Shown one piece after another: positions 1-5,315 of a DNA stretch of 5,557 bases. Source of the stretch: Nanobdellota archaeon (GTDB lineage Archaea; Nanobdellota; Nanobdellia; Pacearchaeales; GW2011-AR1); NCBI GenBank assembly GCA_018816625.1, contig JAHIVR010000002.1, forward strand, positions 1-5,557, written 5' to 3'. The notes below the pieces were generated by a model, which saw nothing but the letters and a program-made list of their open reading frames with translations, made no database searches and was not told the DNA's origin. Numbering within the stretch: the stretch's first letter is position 1; each line of letters opens with the position of its first letter. The translations under genes and the position numbers were made by a program.

Positions 1-30
1 CAAGGGATAATTGAGAAGGGTAGAAGATGA
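1..30 (+). CDS. rps12: Probable C-terminal end of ribosomal protein uS12 (partial)
   Basis: Frame 1 is open from the window edge to a TGA at 28-30 and encodes QGIIEKGRR. The other two forward frames stop within the first 14 bases. The basic K-G-R-R ending resembles the tails of archaeal uS12 proteins. In archaea uS12 normally lies directly upstream of uS7 and EF-2, which follow here. uS12 is the decoding-centre protein of the small subunit. Only nine residues are visible, so the call rests mainly on gene order. Its TGA overlaps an ATG at 27-29 (ATGA), which could allow coupled translation of a mini-ORF. Confidence 0.45.
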   Translation, partial: QGIIEKGRR

Positions 31-87
31 TAGCAAATAAATATTACTGCGACTGTCCAAGCGTGACCAGCCGGAAGGGTAGAAGAT
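15..87 (+). repeat. 14-bp direct repeat, 59 bp apart
   Basis: GAAGGGTAGAAGAT occurs exactly at 15-28 and 74-87, with looser similarity continuing for about 12 bases. The first copy encodes the end of the probable uS12 and the second lies just before the 69-residue gene. This is consistent with a local duplication of the gene end and spacer. The 7-mer GAAGGGT appears a third time at 3099-3105, after EF-2. Confidence 0.7.
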
Positions 88-89
88 AA
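27..89 (+). CDS. Possible 20-codon mini-ORF between uS12 and the 69-residue protein
   Basis: An ATG at 27-29 overlaps the preceding TGA as ATGA and opens a 20-codon frame to TAA at 87-89, followed directly by a second in-frame TAA at 90-92. The peptide begins MIANKYYCDC and ends SRKGRR, so it holds a C-x-C pair and repeats the KGRR end of the upstream gene. The last 14 coding bases (74-87) are an exact copy of 15-28. I do not recognise the peptide. The same DNA contains the GC-rich island at 49-80, so this could be non-coding sequence that happens to be open. Coding status is weakly supported. Confidence 0.2.
   Translation: MIANKYYCDCPSVTSRKGRR
49..80 (+). promoter_or_regulatory. GC-rich intergenic island A, sharing an 11-mer with island B
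   Basis: This stretch is about 66% G+C (21 of 32 bases) in a strongly AT-rich window. It contains GCGAC at 49-53 and GCCGGAAGGGT at 70-80. The same two blocks, in the same order and with nearly the same spacing (16 versus 14 nt), occur after fusA at 3076-3105. The core CC-GGAA-GG could form a minimal stem with a GNRA-type loop. GC-rich islands between genes of AT-rich archaea are often structured RNA. The location ahead of rps7 would suit a leader-type autoregulatory site, but no strong extended hairpin is obvious in this copy. Confidence 0.4.
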
Positions 90-98
90 TAATTAAAA

Positions 99-308
99 AT
101 GAGAAATTTGACTAATGACGAACTTTGCGAAAGAGGATATACTGATATAACTAGTAATCTCCCTGTGAAGGATTTGTTAGATGAAATAAATTTAATAACA
201 AGAGTAAGGCCACACGTGAAAGAAATAGTAATAAGATATGATCACGAATATAGAAAAGCTACACTTTACATAACACAGGAGGATTTTTCAAAAAATGACA
301 GAAACTAA
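99..308 (+). CDS. Unrecognised 69-residue protein between uS12 and uS7
   Basis: I do not recognise this protein. It is short, soluble-looking and rich in charged residues, with no membrane segment, signal peptide or cysteine cluster (one Cys, residue 10). An acidic first half (LTNDELCERG, VKDLLDEIN) is followed by a likely beta-strand pair (VKEIVIRYDH, KATLYITQED) and a polar tail. The ATG at 99 is the first in frame after the tandem TAATAA at 87-92; there is no clear Shine-Dalgarno. Its 3' end overlaps rps7 by 14 nt, and the rps7 ribosome-binding site AGGAGG lies inside its last codons. It is therefore co-transcribed with, and probably translationally coupled to, uS7. Archaeal str operons usually have rps12 next to rps7, so an extra gene here is unusual. 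Being open, operonic and overlapping supports a real gene; its function is unknown. Confidence 0.6.
   Translation: MRNLTNDELCERGYTDITSNLPVKDLLDEINLITRVRPHVKEIVIRYDHEYRKATLYITQEDFSKNDRN
277..282 (+). promoter_or_regulatory. Shine-Dalgarno site of rps7
   Basis: AGGAGG, complementary to the CCUCC of the archaeal 16S 3' end, lies 12 nt before the ATG at 295. The spacing is slightly long. It sits within the coding sequence of the 69-residue gene. It is the only strong Shine-Dalgarno seen in the operon; fusA and the 69-residue gene lack one. Confidence 0.65.
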
Positions 309-909
309 AACAATTAAACCCTTCAAGATTTTTGATCTATATGATCTTTCAGAAATAAAGGTTGAAGATCCTGGATTAAAATCAGCTATAAATCTTGAAC
401 CAAAGTTAATTTTGAAAAGCCAGGGAAGAAATGTTCAAAAACTAGGGCAGTTAAAAGTGAATATTGTTGAGAGATTTATGAATAGAGTTGCAACTGCAGG
501 GCATAGGGGTAAAAAACACAAATTCATTTTAGGACACTCTACTGGGAAATATACTAAGAATATGAATACCGTGCTAGAAGTCTTCAAGATGATAGAAAAG
601 AAAACAGGGAAAAACCCGGTTGCGGTTTTTATTAAGGCCATAGAAAACGCTGCACCAAGAGATGAAATCACTGTTATAGAATACGGTGGAGCAAGATATC
701 CTCAAGCAGTTGATGTTTCTCCCCTAAGAAGAGTTAATCTTGCACTAAAACATCTAGTTCATGGTGCTGGAGATAAATCCTTTAATAAGAAAAAAACCAT
801 TGCTCAGGCTCTAGCAGAGGAGATAATGATGGCTGCTGAAGGAAATATGGAGAGTTTTGCAATGAAAAAAAAGAATGAAGCGGAGAAACAAGCTGATTCT
901 GCTCGTTAA
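295..909 (+). CDS. rps7: 30S ribosomal protein uS7
   Basis: uS7 nucleates the head of the small ribosomal subunit by binding the 3' major domain of 16S rRNA and contacts the E-site tRNA. The 204 residues match the usual archaeal length. Recognisable family blocks, in order: KIFDLYDL (11-18), VNIVERFMNRV (55-65), KTGKNPVAVFIKAIENAAPRDE (103-124), the EYGGARYPQAVDVSPLRR stretch (129-146), the basic segment SFNKKKTIAQALAEEI (162-177), and the C-terminal helix ending KQADSAR, like the -SAR end of archaeal and eukaryotic homologues. The start at 295 fits this N-terminal extension and has an upstream AGGAGG. It overlaps the 69-residue gene by 14 nt and is followed after 2 nt by fusA, so the three genes form one transcription unit. 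In bacteria uS7 represses this operon by binding its intercistronic RNA; a similar role for the GC-rich leader here is only a possibility. Confidence 0.97.
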   Translation: MTETKTIKPFKIFDLYDLSEIKVEDPGLKSAINLEPKLILKSQGRNVQKLGQLKVNIVERFMNRVATAGHRGKKHKFILGHSTGKYTKNMNTVLEVFKMIEKKTGKNPVAVFIKAIENAAPRDEITVIEYGGARYPQAVDVSPLRRVNLALKHLVHGAGDKSFNKKKTIAQALAEEIMMAAEGNMESFAMKKKNEAEKQADSAR

Positions 910-911
910 AA

Positions 912-3071
912 ATGTCATCAGAAAAAGATATTTCAAAGTTAATGCATAACCAAGAAAGAATTAGAAATATAGCTATTGCTGCACACATTGATCATGGTAA
1001 AACTACATTCTCAGACAATCTTCTTTTAGGGGCAGGAATGATATCACAAGAAGATGCAGGTAAGGCTTTAAAATTAGATTTTCACGAGGATGAGGCTACA
1101 AGAGGGATAACTATCGATTCCGCTTCTGTGTCCATGATACATAAAGTTGATGGAGAGGACCATTTAATCAACCTTATTGATACTCCTGGGCATGTTGATT
1201 TTGGAGGAGATGTTACAAGAGCCATGAGGGCTGTGGATGGATGTATAGTTTTGAGTTGTGCTGTTGAAGGGGTTATGCCTCAGACAGAGACGGTTTTAAG
1301 ACAGGCTTTAAAAGAACTTGTTAAGCCGGTTTTATTTATTAATAAAGTTGACAGATTAATAAAAGAAGTTAAACTAACTCCGGAAGAAATGCAGGCTCGT
1401 TTCATAAAAGTCATTGACCATGTTAATCAGCTTATAGAAAATATCGCTCCAGAAGGATATAAAGAGAAATGGAAGGTCGGTGTTGGAGAGGGAACAGTTG
1501 CTTTTGGTAGCGCCTTCCATAAATGGGCATTAAGTTTCCCTTATATGAAAGAGAAAGGAATAACTTTCAAAGAAGTAATTGATGCTTACGAAAATGATAA
1601 TTATAAGCCACTTGCAAAAAGAGCCCCGTTACACGAAGTTGTTTTAGCAATGACGGTTAAACACCACCCAAACCCTGTTGACGCTCAAAAATACAGAATC
1701 CCAAAAATATGGCACGGAGATATAGAAAGTAAAGAAGGAAAAGACTTACTCAATTGTGATCCAAAAGGAGAGATTGCTTTTGTTCCTATAAAAATAGTTG
1801 TTGATAAGCATGCGGGAGAGGTTGCTGCTGGAAGGTTATTCTCTGGAACACTAAAACAAGGGGATGAGGTGCATATGGCATTAGCAAAAAGGAACGTTAG
1901 AATACAACAGGTATCTGTTTACAAAGGAGCTCAAAGAACAATAGTTGAAGAGGCACCAGCAGGAAATATAGTTGGAGTTGTTGGTTTGAAAGATGTATTT
2001 GCTGGGGAAACTGTTTCAAAAAGCTCAATAGAACCTTTTGAAGCAATAAAACATCTATTTGAGCCGGTAGTTACAAAATCTATTGAAGCTACAAAGGCGG
2101 CAGACCTACCAAAATTGGTTGAGGTATTAAAACAAGTCGCTAAAGAAGATCCTTCAATAAGAATAGAAATTAACGAGGATACTGGAGAGAGTTTAATGAG
2201 TGGAATGGGAGAATTACATTTAGAAATCATAGAAAATAGAATTAAGTCAGAAAAGGGGCTTGATGTAAAAACTTCTCCTCCAATAATAGTTTATAGAGAG
2301 AGTGTTGCAAAAAAATCTGGATCTGCTGAAGGGAGATCTCCAAATAAACATAATAGTTTTTTCATAAAAGTTGAACCTCTAGATGATCAGGTTTATGAAG
2401 CTATAAAATCCGGAGATTTGCCAGAGGGAAGAATAAAAAAGAAAAGCCAGACTGCGACAGAAATTCTTTCAAAATTAGGTTGGAGTGGTGACGAGATAAG
2501 AAACATAAGAGACGTTTACAAAGGCAATATATTCATGGAAGAAACTAGGGGAGAGGTGCATATCGGAGAGGTAATAGAGATGGTCTTAGATGCTTTTGAA
2601 ATGGTCATGGATCAAGGACCTTTAGCAAGAGAACCTTGTATGAAAATGAAAGTTTCTTTAATGGATATAAAACTACATGAAGATGCCATCCATAGAGGTC
2701 CTGCCCAGGTTTATCCTGCTGTAAGAGAAGCCATCAAGGAAGCAATGGCAAAAGGTAATTCTTTCTTATTCGAGCCATTACAAGTCCATGTTATAGAAAT
2801 GCCAGATAAATTCTTGGGAACAGTAACAAAACTAATTGGTTCGAAGAGGGGACAAATGATTAATGTCACCCAAGAAGGAACAAATGCGGAGATGGAAGCA
2901 AAACTTCCTGTTGCTGAAATGATTGGATGGAGTAATGATTTAAGATCCGAAACTGAAGGTAGAGGTTCTTCAAGTTTAAAAGATCAGTTATTCGAAAGAG
3001 TTCCAACAGGAATGCAAACAGACATAATTAGAAGAATAAGAAACAGAAAGGGTCTAAGCGAAAACCAATAG
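912..3071 (+). CDS. fusA: Elongation factor 2 (EF-2), translocation GTPase
   Basis: EF-2 hydrolyses GTP on the ribosome to move tRNAs and mRNA by one codon. All G motifs are visible: G1 AHIDHGKTT (24-32), G2 RGIT (64-67), G3 DTPGH (90-94), G4 NKVD (144-147) and G5 around GSAF (199-202). Domain II follows at about 285-370, domain III at about 380-455 with SGMGELHLE (430-438), and domain IV at about 456-610. The domain IV tip carries LHEDAIHRGPAQV, where His594 is the expected diphthamide site. Domain V and the C-terminus (FERVPTGMQ, RNRKGL) follow. The 719 residues are close to the archaeal norm, with a short tail after RKGL. The diphthamide loop and archaeal-style DAIHRGPAQVYPAVREAI distinguish it from bacterial EF-G. 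The ATG lies 2 nt after the rps7 stop with no Shine-Dalgarno, suggesting translation by reinitiation. The gene looks intact. Confidence 0.98.
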   Translation: MSSEKDISKLMHNQERIRNIAIAAHIDHGKTTFSDNLLLGAGMISQEDAGKALKLDFHEDEATRGITIDSASVSMIHKVDGEDHLINLIDTPGHVDFGGDVTRAMRAVDGCIVLSCAVEGVMPQTETVLRQALKELVKPVLFINKVDRLIKEVKLTPEEMQARFIKVIDHVNQLIENIAPEGYKEKWKVGVGEGTVAFGSAFHKWALSFPYMKEKGITFKEVIDAYENDNYKPLAKRAPLHEVVLAMTVKHHPNPVDAQKYRIPKIWHGDIESKEGKDLLNCDPKGEIAFVPIKIVVDKHAGEVAAGRLFSGTLKQGDEVHMALAKRNVRIQQVSVYKGAQRTIVEEAPAGNIVGVVGLKDVFAGETVSKSSIEPFEAIKHLFEPVVTKSIEATKAADLPKLVEVLKQVAKEDPSIRIEINEDTGESLMSGMGELHLEIIENRIKSEKGLDVKTSPPIIVYRESVAKKSGSAEGRSPNKHNSFFIKVEPLDDQVYEAIKSGDLPEGRIKKKSQTATEILSKLGWSGDEIRNIRDVYKGNIFMEETRGEVHIGEVIEMVLDAFEMVMDQGPLAREPCMKMKVSLMDIKLHEDAIHRGPAQVYPAVREAIKEAMAKGNSFLFEPLQVHVIEMPDKFLGTVTKLIGSKRGQMINVTQEGTNAEMEAKLPVAEMIGWSNDLRSETEGRGSSSLKDQLFERVPTGMQTDIIRRIRNRKGLSENQ

Positions 3072-3108
3072 GCCCGCGACGACCTAAAAGAATCGCCGGA
3101 AGGGTTTA
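3069..3108 (+). promoter_or_regulatory. GC-rich island B and predicted hairpin over the fusA stop codon
   Basis: The stretch 3072-3105 is about 62% G+C and repeats island A: GCGAC at 3076-3080 and GCCGGAAGGGT at 3095-3105. It can fold into a two-part stem. TAGGCCC (3069-3075, including the fusA TAG) pairs with GGGTTTA (3102-3108) through 7 pairs, two of them G-U. Inside it, GCGA (3076-3079) pairs with TCGC (3093-3096), leaving a CGGAA bulge. A smaller inverted repeat, CTGA-AAA-TCAG (3110-3120), and a 10-bp palindrome, ATTCTAGAAT (3123-3132), follow. No T-tract follows directly, so a terminator is not clear. It could instead stabilise or process the 3' end of the operon mRNA. Confidence 0.4.
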
Positions 3109-3140
3109 GCTGAAAATCAGTAATTCTAGAATAACAATTA

Positions 3141-3148
3141 TTTTAAAG
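3141..3148 (+). promoter_or_regulatory. Candidate TATA box for the 116-residue gene
   Basis: TTTTAAAG is centred about 25 nt before the ATG at 3169. That would put the transcription start at or next to the start codon, giving a leaderless mRNA. There is no Shine-Dalgarno next to the ATG, which agrees. The box is a weak match and the region is AT-rich anyway; the same spacing upstream of uppP makes it somewhat more credible. Confidence 0.35.
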
Positions 3149-3168
3149 GGATTTGTTCATAAAAGTTA

Positions 3169-3519
3169 ATGGGAGTTGAAGATTTAGTTGCAATCAGACT
3201 TCATTCTGATATAGATGGATTAGGAATTTACAAAAGAGTTGATGATGGCACCGAAGTTCCTTTAAGAAGTATGAAAAAATTAAATGTTCCAGAGATAGAA
3301 GTAATCGAATCTTTTGAGTTTAAAAATGGAAGGTATCAAACAGTTTACACACCTAAAGAAAATTTAGTGGCTCCAAGAAATGCAAACGCATTATTAATTG
3401 GCAGACAGAAACCTCTAGGAGAAATAAGAAAAGCCTCCTTTTACGAAGTTGATTTTTCTATGCAAGACCCTCCCTTAATGGAAGGTATTGAAGTGAGAAC
3501 TCTCTCTTCTGTTGCTTAA
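3169..3519 (+). CDS. Unrecognised 116-residue protein
   Basis: I do not recognise a family. The protein has no transmembrane stretch, signal peptide or metal-binding motif, and no cysteine. It looks like a small, mainly beta globular domain with alternating hydrophobic strands (VEDLVAIRLHS, VIESFEFKNGRYQTVYTP, ANALLIGRQ, ASFYEVDF). Tyrosines and a proline-containing QDPPLMEGIEV segment lie near the C-terminus. The ATG at 3169 is the first available: an in-frame TAA lies at 3160-3162. It follows fusA on the same strand after 97 nt but probably has its own promoter. Its stop codon overlaps that of uppP on the other strand by 4 nt. Codon use resembles the neighbours and it is intact, so it is probably a real lineage-restricted gene of unknown function. 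Confidence 0.6.
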   Translation: MGVEDLVAIRLHSDIDGLGIYKRVDDGTEVPLRSMKKLNVPEIEVIESFEFKNGRYQTVYTPKENLVAPRNANALLIGRQKPLGEIRKASFYEVDFSMQDPPLMEGIEVRTLSSVA

Positions 3520-4313
3520 ATCAAAACACTAAGCATCATTAATATGGCAAAGAATATTACAAACCATCCAAAGTTTATCTTCTTTGACATCTTCATTAAT
3601 ACGTGGATGGTTAGAATACCGAAGACAAAACTTGCCAAAAGACCATAAATTGCTGTGGACGTAAAGACAAGATCGTTGAGGTTCAAAAGGATATTTCCGG
3701 CTAAAACTATTGGAAGACTCATTAAGAAACTAAGTTTAAGCGCCGTTGTATCATTAAATTTCCTTAATAGCAAGGCAGAAACAGTTATTCCGCTACGGGA
3801 AATCCCTGGAAGAACGGAGAATCCTTGAGCCACCCCAAGAAGCCAAGAATCACTCTGTTTAATGTCCTTTGCTGTTTTTAGACTAGATAATTTTGGTTTA
3901 AGTTGCAACATTCCTGTTATTAAAAGCAAAATTCCTATTGCAAAACTTATTGTCTTCCCTGTAAATTCAATTTGTGCAAAATTCTCAAGTAGTTTAAGAA
4001 AAATTATCCCTAGTATTCCAGAAATTAGTGTTGTTACAATAATAAACTGCAATACTTTTTTATCCTCTATATTTGCCTCTTTATAATTGAAAATTTTTCC
4101 TGAAAGATGGAAGACCTCTTTTCTAAAATATATTAAGGCAGCAAAAAAAGTTCCTAGATGGAAGAATAAAGCGGTTGTTATTAGAGTTTCAAGATTTGTT
4201 ATCCCAAAAAAATTAGTCATTATAAGAACAAGAGCCGCGCTTGAGCTTATTGGAATCCATTCCGTAATCCCCTGTACAGCACCCAAAATAATTTGTTGCA
4301 ATATTGTGAGCAT
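3516..4313 (-). CDS. uppP: UppP/BacA-family undecaprenyl-diphosphate phosphatase
   Basis: This family of integral membrane phosphatases removes a phosphate from C55-polyprenyl diphosphate (in archaea probably a related polyprenyl or dolichyl diphosphate). It recycles the lipid carrier for surface glycans and protein glycosylation. The 265 residues match the family length. The first signature is GAVQGITEWIPISSS (11-25), with the QxxxE acidic motif as Q14 and E18 and the serines at 23-25. The second is LPGISRSGITVSALLLRKF (168-186), with the catalytic-site Arg173. About seven or eight hydrophobic segments lie around 5-30, 45-62, 88-110, 118-136, 155-165, 190-212, 218-238 and 247-265. The His that usually follows the first serine block (SSSGHL) is Ala27 here. 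A leaderless start at 4313 is supported by a TATA-like box about 25 nt upstream. An IS lies immediately upstream of that promoter. Confidence 0.92.
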   Translation of the reverse strand: MLTILQQIILGAVQGITEWIPISSSAALVLIMTNFFGITNLETLITTALFFHLGTFFAALIYFRKEVFHLSGKIFNYKEANIEDKKVLQFIIVTTLISGILGIIFLKLLENFAQIEFTGKTISFAIGILLLITGMLQLKPKLSSLKTAKDIKQSDSWLLGVAQGFSVLPGISRSGITVSALLLRKFNDTTALKLSFLMSLPIVLAGNILLNLNDLVFTSTAIYGLLASFVFGILTIHVLMKMSKKINFGWFVIFFAILMMLSVLI

Positions 4314-4334
4314 TAAGATAATTAGAAAAGGCGG

Positions 4335-4343
4335 TATAAATAA
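4335..4343 (-). promoter_or_regulatory. TATA box of uppP (leaderless arrangement)
   Basis: On the minus strand TTATTTATA is centred about 25 nt before the uppP ATG, the normal TATA-to-start-site distance in archaea. Transcription would then begin at or within a base or two of the start codon. No Shine-Dalgarno is seen between box and ATG. The purine-rich BRE position upstream falls at the junction with the target duplication at 4346-4357, so the core promoter appears to have survived the IS insertion. Confidence 0.5.
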
Positions 4344-4345
4344 CT

Positions 4346-4357
4346 TATTAATTAAGA
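4346..4357. repeat. Target site duplication, left copy (TATTAATTAAGA)
   Basis: This 12-bp sequence is identical to 5345-5356 and directly abuts the left end of the insertion sequence. The match stops on both sides (T versus A before, T versus A after), as expected for a duplicated target. It contains the palindrome TTAATTAA. Confidence 0.75.
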
Positions 4358-4386
4358 TTGTGGTGTCCGCTATTAATGTCCTCTCG
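4358..4386 (+). repeat. Left terminal inverted repeat of the IS
   Basis: It begins TTGTGGTGTCC and ends CTCTCG. It pairs with the right repeat at 19 of 29 positions, the best-conserved parts being the outer TTGT, a TCC block and the inner CTCTCG. This is the transposase-binding end downstream of the transposase gene. Confidence 0.7.
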
Positions 4387-4409
4387 TTTATTTAAGTTGT
4401 TCATCATTT

Positions 4410-5279
4410 TTATTTCTTTCTCATCTTTTCTTGGAAAGATTGGTAGGGAGTTCTTAGTTTTCCTTCAGGAGTATCTAAAGCCCAATGTGGTTTTTTGAAG
4501 TTGTAATGCTTAACAGCTTCTTTAAAAATTAAACCTTTATTCATAAGCCTTTTAATAGTGCCGTTGAGCCTCTCGTTCTTTCCATTACTTTGCGGATGAT
4601 GCCTTCTTGCAAATATCTGCTTAACTCCAGCAGCTTTAACTTTTTTCTGATACTCACACTCTGTCCTATTTTTTTCATCCTGTTTATTAGCCTTAAAAGT
4701 TGAATCATTATCAGAATGGAGCTGTTTTGGAACTCCATGTTCTATAGCCTTCTTAAAAACCTTCCATGCATTCTCTGAACTTCTATTTGGAAACTCTCCT
4801 GAACCTGTTACAAATCTTGATGCATCATCCTCGAAAAGAATGTACCATTTTCCTTTGTACTGGAACCAGTCTGTGTGCCACATACTGTTGCTGTGTTTTC
4901 TTTGATAGCATCTATACTTTCTTCTCTTTTGTTTGTTCTCTTCACGCTTAGCAAAACCTTCTTCCAGCATAATCTTATGTATTTTATTGTGTCCTATATG
5001 TTTGCCTTTCTCATCAAGAATTCTCTCAATCATTGTTGCACCAACAAGATATTCTTTATAGGTCTCTATTACTAGCCTCCTTTCATTTTCTGGTATTTCT
5101 TTTGGCTTTCTTCCAGGCTTCCTGAAGAGTGGATCCTTTACCCCTTTAAACCTCTTATAGACATATCTCACATGCTGTGGAGATATTTTCTGTTGTTGAG
5201 CTATTGACCAAGCACCCATATCTCTTTTATCCATCTCTCGAACAATCCATTTTACTTTCTTTTTATTTAGTTTTTTCAT
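4410..5279 (-). CDS. IS481-like transposase (HTH plus rve DDE integrase core)
   Basis: This 289-residue transposase mobilises the surrounding IS by DDE chemistry. Numbering from the chosen start, an N-terminal helix-turn-helix lies at about 20-45 (SIAQQQKISPQHVRYVYKRF). A linker PLFRKPGRKPKEIP follows, then a second HTH-like region at about 80-108. The rve catalytic core has D137 in WHTDWF, D190 in LHSDNDSTF and E236 in NGKNERLNG, with the HPQSNGKNER block and a final YNFKKPHWALDTPEGKLRTPYQSF typical of the family. An ATG at 5405 gives a 331-residue reading, but that extension crosses the IS right end and its target duplication and overlaps another gene. The ATG at 5277-5279 lies inside the IS, has AGGA close upstream and gives the usual length. 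A hairpin directly precedes this start. The position after D190 that is usually Asn/His-Gly reads Asn-Asp. No frameshift is seen; probably functional. Confidence 0.9.
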   Translation of the reverse strand: MKKLNKKKVKWIVREMDKRDMGAWSIAQQQKISPQHVRYVYKRFKGVKDPLFRKPGRKPKEIPENERRLVIETYKEYLVGATMIERILDEKGKHIGHNKIHKIMLEEGFAKREENKQKRRKYRCYQRKHSNSMWHTDWFQYKGKWYILFEDDASRFVTGSGEFPNRSSENAWKVFKKAIEHGVPKQLHSDNDSTFKANKQDEKNRTECEYQKKVKAAGVKQIFARRHHPQSNGKNERLNGTIKRLMNKGLIFKEAVKHYNFKKPHWALDTPEGKLRTPYQSFQEKMRKK

Positions 5280-5304
5280 AAAGTCCTGTTCTTTAACAGG
5301 CTTT
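5280..5304 (-). promoter_or_regulatory. Hairpin occluding the transposase ribosome-binding site
   Basis: In the minus-strand transcript, AAAG pairs with CTTT and CCTGTT pairs with AACAGG around an AAAG loop. This gives 10 pairs with one bulged A. The 3' arm contains the AGGA Shine-Dalgarno-like bases and its last base touches the ATG. Such a structure would hide the ribosome-binding site. Several unrelated IS elements use this to block translation from transcripts entering from outside. The function is inferred; the pairing is read directly. Confidence 0.55.
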
Positions 5305-5315
5305 ATGTTTTTTAT

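Noticed and set aside
49..72. Faint likeness of island A to a 16S rRNA helix (GCGAC ... TGACCAGCC).
   Set aside because: The match is to the bacterial rather than archaeal form, needs a 13-nt gap and is not shared with island B.
70..80. SRP RNA helix 8 likeness of CCGGAAGG in both GC-rich islands.
   Set aside because: Only the GGAA loop and its closing pairs match; the conserved asymmetric loop and long flanking helices are absent.
435..671. Antisense reading frames over rps7 (435-671 and 782-988) and fusA (1931-2230).
   Set aside because: They are fully nested opposite well-conserved ribosomal and EF-2 genes and their translations resemble no protein.
3072..3120. Box C/D guide RNA, because CTGA occurs at 3110-3113.
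   Set aside because: No matching C box (RTGATGA) or internal C'/D' pair lies at the right spacing.
3862..5075. Plus-strand frames opposite uppP (3862-4086, 4087-4395) and the transposase (4766-4951, 4875-5075), and a minus-strand alternate frame at 4541-4738.
   Set aside because: They are shadows of the real genes, with low-complexity hydrophobic or basic translations and no start signals.
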